This document shows, piece by piece, positions 36,955-43,586 of a stretch of 47,991 nucleotides of DNA (positions are counted from its first letter, which is position 1; each line of letters begins with the position of its first letter). This stretch comes from Bradyrhizobium sp. SSBR45G (lineage in GTDB: Bacteria; Pseudomonadota; Alphaproteobacteria; Rhizobiales; Xanthobacteraceae), in contig NZ_BSCT01000049.1 of the NCBI RefSeq assembly GCF_030159255.1, positions 1-47,991 of the forward strand, read 5' to 3'. Both the position numbers and the translations under genes were made by a program. The notes under the pieces were generated by a model, which made no database searches, was not told the origin of the DNA, and was given only the letters and a program-made list of their open reading frames with translations.

Positions 36955-37128
36955 TCAATGGCCCGGCCGCGCCGGCTGAGCGGTGGTCCGCCGCTCCGCG
37001 CGGCAGCGGTCGGAGCAGAACTTCACCTCGTCCCAGTCGCGCGCCCATTTCTTGCGCCACGCGAAGGGGCGGCCGCACGCAGCGCAGGTCTTAGTGGGAA
37101 GGTCGGCCTTGCGGCGCATCTTCGGCAT
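36955..37128 (-). CDS. DUF2256 mini zinc-finger-like protein
   Basis: A 57-residue protein, readily missed because of its size. It has two CxxC-type pairs, TCAACGRPF near residues 14-22 and KFCSDRCRAER near 37-46, separated by KKWARDWDEV. This matches DUF2256, a family of small four-cysteine proteins expected to bind one zinc. It sits 6 bases after the SDR stop and 13 before the DUF3429 start, all on one strand. The role is unknown; gene-neighbourhood links to light or DNA-repair flavoproteins are reported in general for the family but not visible here. Confidence 0.88.
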   Translation of the reverse strand: MPKMRRKADLPTKTCAACGRPFAWRKKWARDWDEVKFCSDRCRAERRTTAQPARPGH

Positions 37129-37134
37129 GGCGCC

Positions 37135-37932
37135 TCACCACGGGACCGGCGCGCCGCGCCAGTCGTAGAAGCCGCCGGTGTCCTGCGGCCCGAGCCGGTC
37201 GATGACCCCGAGCAGGTGGCGGGCGGCCTCCGCCGGAGCGATGCCGGAGGCGGAGGCGAACGGCGCCGAGAGCGGCGTCGCCACCGTGCCCGGATGCAGT
37301 GCGACGCAGATCGCCTCTGGCGCGCGACGCGCGAGCTCGATGGCCGCACAATGCACGAGCTGGTTCAGCGCCGCCTTGGAGGCGCGATAGCCGTACCAGC
37401 CGCCCAGCCGGTTGTCGCCGATCGAGCCGACCCGCGCCGACAATGCCGCCACCGTCGCTTTGCCGGTGCGGGGCAGCCGCGGCAGCAGATGCTTCATCAG
37501 CAGCGCGGGGCCCGTCGCGTTGATGGTGAAGGCGCGGGCGAGACGTTCGGCATCGAGCTCGCGCCAGCTCTTTTCCGGCAGCGCGCCAGCCTCGTGCAGC
37601 ATGCCGGTGGCGATGATGACGAGACGGATCTCGCCCGCACCTGCCATCAGCTCCGCTGCCTGCGCGAGGCTTGTCTCGTCGGTGAGATCGAAGGCAGGGG
37701 TCGTGCCGCGGCTGAAGCCGAGCACGGTGTCGAAATGTCCGCTGTCGCTCAACGCCGCGCTGAGCGCCGAGCCGATACCGCCGCTGGCGCCGAACACGGC
37801 GGCAACGCCGCCACGTGGAAATGAATCCAGCCGGACGGTGTGCCGGGGCTGGGGCGTTGCAACGCCCGAAGCGGCGTCACGCGTCGCGTTCGCGATCAGC
37901 TGGTCCGTCACGTCCGTCCTCGCGGGAGCCAT
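37135..37932 (-). CDS. Short-chain dehydrogenase/reductase
   Basis: A 265-residue SDR. The cofactor motif GASGGIGSA lies at about residues 48-56, unusually far in because of an N-terminal extension of about 35 residues. The catalytic Tyr and Lys are in YGYRASKAALNQ, with Ser in LSARVGSIGD. The end WYGYR and VALHPGTVATPL follow the CsgA-like subgroup. ATG 37932, after GGTAGG, was preferred over a TTG at 37944. It is the first gene of the operon with DUF2256 and DUF3429. The substrate is unknown. Confidence 0.88.
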   Translation of the reverse strand: MAPARTDVTDQLIANATRDAASGVATPQPRHTVRLDSFPRGGVAAVFGASGGIGSALSAALSDSGHFDTVLGFSRGTTPAFDLTDETSLAQAAELMAGAGEIRLVIIATGMLHEAGALPEKSWRELDAERLARAFTINATGPALLMKHLLPRLPRTGKATVAALSARVGSIGDNRLGGWYGYRASKAALNQLVHCAAIELARRAPEAICVALHPGTVATPLSAPFASASGIAPAEAARHLLGVIDRLGPQDTGGFYDWRGAPVPW

Positions 37933-38126
37933 GCAGCCTACCAAGGCTGCTCATCCTCCTAACGAAGCTGCCCTGTGGCCGGATCATTGCGCTAGACTGC
38001 CGGCTCAGGAGGAGGCGCCTGGAACCGGCCGGCCCGGACTCGCCCGTCACGATCACGATCGCTTGGCCGTTCACCGCGCCGCAACGAGTTGCGTCCAGAT
38101 TGTCGGCGCGAACCGAATGAGCGGTC

Positions 38127-38876
38127 ATGACACCAGACACCTCCGCCCTCACTGTCCGAGGGTTAACCAAATGTTTCGAGCGGCCTGCCGTCGACGGGCT
38201 CGACCTGATCGTGCGCGCCGGTGAGTTCTATGCGCTGGTCGGACCCAACGGCGCCGGCAAGACGACGACGTTGCGCATGGTGGCGGGGTTGCTGCGGCCG
38301 GATGCCGGCGAGATCGCGATCTTCGGCATCGACGCGCTTGATGATCCGATCGCCGCCAAGCAGGTGATGGCCTGGGTCTCCGACGAGCCGATGATCTATG
38401 ACAAGCTCACGCCGCTCGAATATCTCGAATTCGTCGCCGGGCTGTGGGGCGTCGATCCGGCGAGCTCGAGCGCAACGGCCCGCGCGCTGCTGGTCTCGCT
38501 CGGGCTGGAGCCTCACCTTCACGAACGCTGCGAGGGCTTCTCCAAGGGCATGCGCCAGAAGGTGGCGCTGGCCGGCGCGCTGGTGCACGACCCGCAGCTC
38601 ATCATCCTGGACGAGCCGCTCACCGGCCTCGATGCGGTGTCCGCGCGTCACGTCAAGGGTCTCCTGGCCGAGCGCGTCCGCCGCGGCGGCACCGTCATCA
38701 TGACCACGCACATTCTCGAAGTGGCCGAGCGCATGGCCGACCGGATCGGGGTCATCGCCGCCGGGCGCATCGTCGCCGAAGGCACGCTCGCCGAGCTGCG
38801 CCAGCAGAACGGCCGCACAGACACCAGCCTGGAAGAGCTGTTCATCGCGCTGGTCGACGTCGAGTCCGCGGCATGA
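38127..38876 (+). CDS. ABC-2 type transporter ATP-binding protein
   Basis: A 249-residue ATPase. Walker A is GPNGAGKTT (39-47), the signature FSKGMRQKVALAGAL, Walker B LIILDEPLTGLD and the switch His in MTTHILE. It resembles the YxlF/EcsA exporter class (DRA group). Its stop overlaps the start of the permease gene by 4 bases, so the two form an exporter. The cargo is unknown. Confidence 0.93.
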   Translation: MTPDTSALTVRGLTKCFERPAVDGLDLIVRAGEFYALVGPNGAGKTTTLRMVAGLLRPDAGEIAIFGIDALDDPIAAKQVMAWVSDEPMIYDKLTPLEYLEFVAGLWGVDPASSSATARALLVSLGLEPHLHERCEGFSKGMRQKVALAGALVHDPQLIILDEPLTGLDAVSARHVKGLLAERVRRGGTVIMTTHILEVAERMADRIGVIAAGRIVAEGTLAELRQQNGRTDTSLEELFIALVDVESAA

Positions 38877-40399
38877 CGCGGGCGGCGACGCTCGCCTGGT
38901 TCGCCCGCCACGAGATCAGGCTCGCCTGGCGGGAATGGCTCGGCATGATCACCGCCGGCAAGCGCCGCCGCACCCGTGCCGCGATCATCGGCCTCGTGCT
39001 GTTCGGCGCCATCATGCATCTGCCGGCCTGGGCGGTGGTCGGCCGCTACGCCGACCTGCAGCCGCCGCTCGACAAGACCGCGCTGATCGTGATCACCGCG
39101 ACCATCATGCTGTCCTGGGCCTTGATGCTGTCGCAGGCGATCGAGTCGGTGACGCGCGTGTTCTACGCCCGCGCCGATCTCGACCTCATCATGTCGTCGC
39201 CGGTGCGGCTCGCCGAGATCTTCTCGGTCCGGATCGCGGCGATTGCGCTCTCCGTCACCAGCATGGCCCTGCTGCTCGCGACGCCGTTCGTCGACGTGCT
39301 GCTGATCGAAGGCGGCGTGCGCTGGCTCGCGGCCTTCGTCGTCGTCGCAGCCGTCGGCCTGTCGGCCGCCGCGATCGCCATCGCGGTCACGATCATCCTG
39401 TTTCGGCTCATCGGCCCGGCGCGCACGCGGCTGGTGGCGCAGATCCTGGCCGCCGTGATCGGCGCCGGCTTCGTCATCATGCTGCAGATCGCAGCCATCG
39501 TGTCCTATGGCACGCTGTCGCGCTTTGCCGTGCTCACCTCGGATGCCGCGGCTGCGATTGCCCCGGACCCGGACAGCCTCGTCTGGCTGCCGGCCCGCGC
39601 CGCGCTCGGTGACGGCCAGGCGCTGCTGATCCTGCTCGCGGCCGGGTTGCTGCTGCTCGGCATCGTCATGATGGTGTTCTCGCCGCGCTTTGCCGACACC
39701 GCGATCAGCGCCGCGGCCCAGGGCGTCTCGACCCGCGCCGGTGCACAGATCCGGGCCTTCCGCGGCGGCTCGCGCCAGCAGGCGCTGCGCCGCAAGGAGT
39801 TCGTGCTGTTAAGGCGCGACCCGTGGCTGATCTCGCAGACGCTGATGCAGCTGCTGTATCTGCTGCCGCCGGCGCTGCTGCTGTGGCGCAGCTATTCCGA
39901 CAGCTCGCAGGCGGTGATCCTGATCACGCCGGTCATCGTGATGGCCGCCGGCCAGCTTGCCGGCGGCCTCGCCTGGCTCACCATTTCCGGCGAAGACGCG
40001 CCCGAGCTGGTCGCGACGGCGCCACTGACGGCCGCCAGCATCGTGCGCGCCAAGATCGAGGTCGTGCTGATGACCATCGCGGTGATCTTTGCGCCGCTCG
40101 TGCTCGCGCTAGGCTGGATCGCGCCATGGCAGGCGCTGGTGACCGCGGCGGCGGTGCTGGTGGCCACGATCTCCTCGACCGCGATCCAATTATGGTTCCG
40201 AATCCAGGCGCGGCGCAGCCAGTTCCGGCGCCGTCAGACCTCGTCGCGCCTCGCCACCTTTGCCGAGGCGTTCTCGTCGATCGGCTGGGCGGCGACCGCG
40301 GCGCTGGCGCTCGCGCTGCCGGCAGCGGCCTTGATCTGCGGACTGATGACCGCAGGGATCCTGTTCGCCGCCTGGAGGCTGAGCCCGGCGCGGACCTGA
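38873..40399 (+). CDS. ABC-2 type transporter permease
   Basis: A 508-residue permease with roughly twelve hydrophobic segments and cytoplasmic basic loops (KRRRTR, QARRSQFRRRQTSSR). The FVLLRRDPWLISQTLMQLLY segment is typical of ABC-2 permeases. Coupled to the ATPase by an ATGA overlap. Together they probably export a lipid, peptide or toxic compound. No regulator or accessory protein is adjacent to narrow it down. Confidence 0.88.
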   Translation: MTRAATLAWFARHEIRLAWREWLGMITAGKRRRTRAAIIGLVLFGAIMHLPAWAVVGRYADLQPPLDKTALIVITATIMLSWALMLSQAIESVTRVFYARADLDLIMSSPVRLAEIFSVRIAAIALSVTSMALLLATPFVDVLLIEGGVRWLAAFVVVAAVGLSAAAIAIAVTIILFRLIGPARTRLVAQILAAVIGAGFVIMLQIAAIVSYGTLSRFAVLTSDAAAAIAPDPDSLVWLPARAALGDGQALLILLAAGLLLLGIVMMVFSPRFADTAISAAAQGVSTRAGAQIRAFRGGSRQQALRRKEFVLLRRDPWLISQTLMQLLYLLPPALLLWRSYSDSSQAVILITPVIVMAAGQLAGGLAWLTISGEDAPELVATAPLTAASIVRAKIEVVLMTIAVIFAPLVLALGWIAPWQALVTAAAVLVATISSTAIQLWFRIQARRSQFRRRQTSSRLATFAEAFSSIGWAATAALALALPAAALICGLMTAGILFAAWRLSPART

Positions 40400-40404
40400 C
40401 ATGC

Positions 40405-41331
40405 TCAGCGCAGCACCTCCATGACAGCGTCCGCGAACGCCGCGGGCTCCTCCTGCGGCAGATTGTGGCCGGCGCGGGGGATCACGCGATGCGCGATCCG
40501 GTTGCTGAATTTCGCGGCATGTGCCGCTCCGTCGGTGGCCGGGATCACGCCGTCGCCGTCGCCATCGAGCGTGATCGTGGGCACGGTGATGACCGGCTGC
40601 GCCGCCAGTCGCCGTTCGTGCTCGTCATAGCGCGGATCGCCCGCGGCCAATCCGAAGCGGTGGCGGTAGCTGTTGATCACGACATCGACGTGATCGGGAT
40701 TGTCGAAGGCTGTGGCCGCGCGCGCGAAGGTCGCATCGTCGAAGCGCCAGTTCGGCGACCATTGCTGCCACAGCAGCCGTGCGATCTCGGCGCGGTGCGC
40801 TGCGAGGCCGGCGCGGCCGCGCTCGGTCTGGAAGTACCATTGATACCAGAACGCGAGTTCGCGCGGCACCGGCGCGGGCTCCATCGCCCTGGCGATGTGC
40901 TGGATCAGATAGCCATTGACCGAGACGAGGCCGATGCAGCGCTCGGGCCACAGCGCGGCGCCGATGCAGGCGCCGCGGCCGCCCCAATCATAGCCGGCGA
41001 ACACGGCGCGCGGGATCGCCAGCGCATCCATCAGCGCGATCAGGTCGGCGCCGACCGCGGCCTGCTGGCCTGAGCGCGGCGTCGAAGCATCGCGGAAGCG
41101 CGTCGGCCCATAGCCGCGCACATAGGGCACGATGACGCGGCAGCCTTGGGCCGCAAGGCGCGGCGCGACGTCGACATAGGAATGGATATCGTAGGGATAG
41201 CCGTGCAGCAGGATGACGGCGGGACCATCGGCCGGTCCGCTCTCGACATAGGCAATGCTGAGAACCCCGGCATCGATGGCCTTGATGGGTTGCATCAGCT
41301 GCGCCTGCGACGATCCGTCTCGATCAATCAT
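40405..41331 (-). CDS. Epoxide-hydrolase/dehalogenase-like alpha/beta hydrolase
   Basis: A 308-residue alpha/beta hydrolase. The HGYP motif at 43-46 and the elbow GYDWGG with Asp115 as nucleophile mark the epoxide hydrolase/haloalkane dehalogenase/fluoroacetate dehalogenase branch. Late His is in RAGHNLPQEEP. It is thus an Asp-nucleophile enzyme, not a Ser esterase. ATG 41331 after GGGAGGA decides the start; the open frame runs much further upstream but that part overlaps two other genes and is not coding. It ends 5 bases from the convergent ABC permease. Confidence 0.87.
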   Translation of the reverse strand: MIDRDGSSQAQLMQPIKAIDAGVLSIAYVESGPADGPAVILLHGYPYDIHSYVDVAPRLAAQGCRVIVPYVRGYGPTRFRDASTPRSGQQAAVGADLIALMDALAIPRAVFAGYDWGGRGACIGAALWPERCIGLVSVNGYLIQHIARAMEPAPVPRELAFWYQWYFQTERGRAGLAAHRAEIARLLWQQWSPNWRFDDATFARAATAFDNPDHVDVVINSYRHRFGLAAGDPRYDEHERRLAAQPVITVPTITLDGDGDGVIPATDGAAHAAKFSNRIAHRVIPRAGHNLPQEEPAAFADAVMEVLR

Positions 41332-41442
41332 GCCATCCTCCCATGCTCGCAATGCCCTGGCGTGCCGTCGGGCATTGCGATGAGGATAGTTTGGATCGCA
41401 ATTCCTCGCTACACTCCCACGGGCTGTTGAAGAGGAACCGCC

Positions 41443-42261
41443 ATGCTGCGCTCGCTGGTCTCGCTGCTTGCCGTCCTGGTCTCGTTCGCATCGCCTGCTC
41501 TGGCGCAATCGGGACCGCGCACCAGCGAGTGCCTGGCGATGGCCGGTGGCCCGCCGCGCGCCACGCCCGTCAGCCTGCGTCGGACGGCTGCGGCCGGCAA
41601 CGAGGTGACGATCACCTATGCCGGCCACTCGACCTACTTCATCGACACGCCGATGGGCATCCGCATCGCCACCGACTACAGCGGTGCCTATCAGGTCGGA
41701 CGGCTGCCCGACGTCATCACCATGAACCGGGCGCATTCGACGCACTACACGCTGGCGCCCGATCCGCGCATCCCGCACGTGCTGCACGGCTGGGGCGACG
41801 ACGGCAAGCCGGCGCAGGTGTTCGAGCGGGTCGGCGACGTGCTGATCCGCAACATCACCACCGACATCCGCCGCTATTTCAGCGATTCCCTCGGCGCCGA
41901 CATGATCAAGGACGGCAACTCGATCTTCGTCTTCGAGGTCGCCGGCCTGTGCATCGGCCATCTCGGCCATCTGCACGTCAAGCTCGACGAGACGCATTTC
42001 GCCGCGATCGGCCGGCTCGATATCGTGATGGTGCCGATCGACGGCGGCTACACGATGTCGCTCGACGGCATCTCTGACATCACCAAGCGGCTGCGGGCCT
42101 CGGTGGTGCTGCCGATGCACCGTTTCGCGACCCCGCTCGACGAGTTCATGCGCAAGATCGGCCAGCAGTTCGAGATCGACCGCCGCACCGAGCGGACACT
42201 GAAGATGTCGCGCGAACTGCTGCCGTCTGTCCCGACCGTGATCATCCTCGACGGCGTGTAA
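41443..42261 (+). CDS. Exported metallo-beta-lactamase-fold protein (UlaG-like)
   Basis: A 272-residue protein with a signal peptide (ending SPALAQ). The metallo-beta-lactamase fold is clear: TYAGHSTYFIDTPMGIRIATD at the start, LGHLH in the middle, and PMHRF late. The first zinc motif, HxHxDH in family members, reads about RxHxTH (MNRAHSTHY), so two ligands look replaced. It may be a divergent metal-binding hydrolase in the periplasm or an inactive relative. It faces the cupin gene with only 2 bases between their ends. Confidence 0.75.
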   Translation: MLRSLVSLLAVLVSFASPALAQSGPRTSECLAMAGGPPRATPVSLRRTAAAGNEVTITYAGHSTYFIDTPMGIRIATDYSGAYQVGRLPDVITMNRAHSTHYTLAPDPRIPHVLHGWGDDGKPAQVFERVGDVLIRNITTDIRRYFSDSLGADMIKDGNSIFVFEVAGLCIGHLGHLHVKLDETHFAAIGRLDIVMVPIDGGYTMSLDGISDITKRLRASVVLPMHRFATPLDEFMRKIGQQFEIDRRTERTLKMSRELLPSVPTVIILDGV

Positions 42262-42263
42262 CC

Positions 42264-42716
42264 TCAGGCGCCCGCGAGGCTGGTGCCGCGGCGGCCTTCC
42301 GGCGTCAGGAACATGCGCTTGAGCTTGCCCATCACGCGCACCGCGAGGCCGAGCACGTAAGGCTGCGTCTTCAGGCAGAAGGCCAGCTTCTTGACGTGGC
42401 CCTCGACATGCCATTTGGCATGGGCGCCGTCGCGGAAGAAGATCACGTCGCCCGGCCCATAGCGCTTCGCCGGGAGCCCATCGCTCTCCAGCACGATCGC
42501 GCCGTCCAGGATCAGGATGGTCTCGTCGAAATCGTAGTACCAGTTGAACTTGCCCTCGGTGCAATGCCAGACGATGGTCGAGCCCAGACCGTCGCTGCTG
42601 CGCGCCACCGTGCAGGAGGTCGCGGTCGGATTGCCCTCGATGATCCAGGACGGCTCGATCGGAGCGGGCGCCAGGTCGACGGTGAGATTGGCGGTTTCGA
42701 TCAAGGACGGAGACAT
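42264..42716 (-). CDS. Cupin-domain protein
   Basis: A 150-residue single-cupin protein of the DUF861 (cupin_3) type. The two cupin motifs are in WYYDFDETILILDG and YGPGDVIFFRDGAHAKWHV. The FDETILILDG and DVIFFRDGAHAKW forms resemble (S)-ureidoglycine aminohydrolase-like and sugar-binding cupins. ATG 42716 after GAGG is chosen over one at 42734. A DUF861 protein near ureide genes is suggestive, but the genes lie 14 kb away and one cupin domain is not the two-domain ureidoglycine enzyme. Confidence 0.82.
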   Translation of the reverse strand: MSPSLIETANLTVDLAPAPIEPSWIIEGNPTATSCTVARSSDGLGSTIVWHCTEGKFNWYYDFDETILILDGAIVLESDGLPAKRYGPGDVIFFRDGAHAKWHVEGHVKKLAFCLKTQPYVLGLAVRVMGKLKRMFLTPEGRRGTSLAGA

Positions 42717-43043
42717 CGCGGACCTCGAATGCACGGGACTGAAACGGCCGGCCAGATGCCGGCATGAGGCTGCGACCGTATCCGGATGGGCCTGACCGCC
42801 GCTTTCTGCGATCGTTAAAATTTGAACTGACGGCCGCGACCAGCCGTCGCATCACAACCACGCCAGCGCTATAAACATCACGCGAACGCCGCAATTTGTT
42901 CGCGGCTTCGCCAAACCTCCCGATCTACTGTTTGACCGCACTGCAAGATGCGGACGTGCCGAGCCCCGGTCGCCCAATGCATCCAGCATCGTGTTGTCGC
43001 CTTTAAAGATTTGCCGCTGTCGCAGAAATAAGGATTTCCCAGG
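42717..43043. other. Gap without a gene
   Basis: These 327 bases lie between the divergent cupin and DUF4399 genes and should hold both promoters. I see no supported gene. A small hairpin with perfect 7-base arms (CGCGAAC, GTTCGCG) lies at 42881-42904. The stretch 42990-43040 is relatively A/T-rich and precedes the DUF4399 start. Confidence 0.5.
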
Positions 43044-43508
43044 ATGCGCCGACTGAGCCTCGCCATCGCCCTCACGCTGTCCGCCGCCACCCTTGCCACC
43101 ACCACGTTCGTCATGGCCGGCGAAACGCCTGCGCCTGACAACGCCAAGGCCTACTTCATCAACCTCAAGGACGGCGACACCGTCGCCTCGCCGGTTCTGA
43201 TCCGCTTCGGCCTGTCCGGCATGGGCGTCGCGCCGTCCGGCACCGAGGCCCCGAACACCGGCCATCATCACCTGCTGATCGACGCGCCGGCGCTCGAGGG
43301 GGATTCGCTCAACGAGGCGATCCCGGTGGATGCCGAACATGTCCATTTCGGCAAGGGTCAGACTGAAGCCTCGGTCAAGCTGACGCCGGGCAAGCACACC
43401 TTGCAGCTCGTGCTCGGCGACTGGAGCCACATTCCGCACAACAAGCCGGTCATGTCGGAGCGGATCACCGTGACGGTCGAGGCCACCACCCAGGCCAAAT
43501 CACCATAA
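43044..43508 (+). CDS. DUF4399 exported protein
   Basis: A 154-residue exported protein. The signal peptide ends near VMAGE. The mature part matches DUF4399: YFINLKDGDTVASPVLIRFGLSGM has the invariant start, then GTEAPNTGHHHLLID, VHFGKGQTEA and KHTLQLVLGDWSHIPHN. The many His residues (HHH, HVHF, SHIPH) suggest metal binding in the periplasm. The function is unknown. AGGATTTCCCAGG precedes the ATG. Confidence 0.88.
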   Translation: MRRLSLAIALTLSAATLATTTFVMAGETPAPDNAKAYFINLKDGDTVASPVLIRFGLSGMGVAPSGTEAPNTGHHHLLIDAPALEGDSLNEAIPVDAEHVHFGKGQTEASVKLTPGKHTLQLVLGDWSHIPHNKPVMSERITVTVEATTQAKSP

Positions 43509-43517
43509 GCCCGGCAT

Positions 43518-43547
43518 GGCGCGGCCCGCTATGCTGCGGGCTGCGCC
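43518..43547. terminator. Candidate bidirectional terminator hairpin
   Basis: Eleven-base arms (GGCGCGGCCCG and CGGGCTGCGCC, one G-T type mismatch) surround an 8-base loop. It sits between the convergent DUF4399 and chemoreceptor stops. The stem is very stable, but neither side has a clear T-run, so the role is likely but not proven. Confidence 0.5.
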
Positions 43548-43586
43548 ACCGCCTGCTGTCTCCCGATCGAGTGGCCGCTCGCTCAT

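Noticed and set aside
42264..42716. (S)-ureidoglycine aminohydrolase
   Set aside because: That enzyme has two cupin domains; this protein has one and sits far from the allantoin genes.
41332..42894. Upstream extension of the epoxide-hydrolase-like frame
   Set aside because: It is antisense to the metallo-beta-lactamase gene and overlaps the cupin in another frame. A good GGGAGGA site and ATG at 41331 start the real protein.
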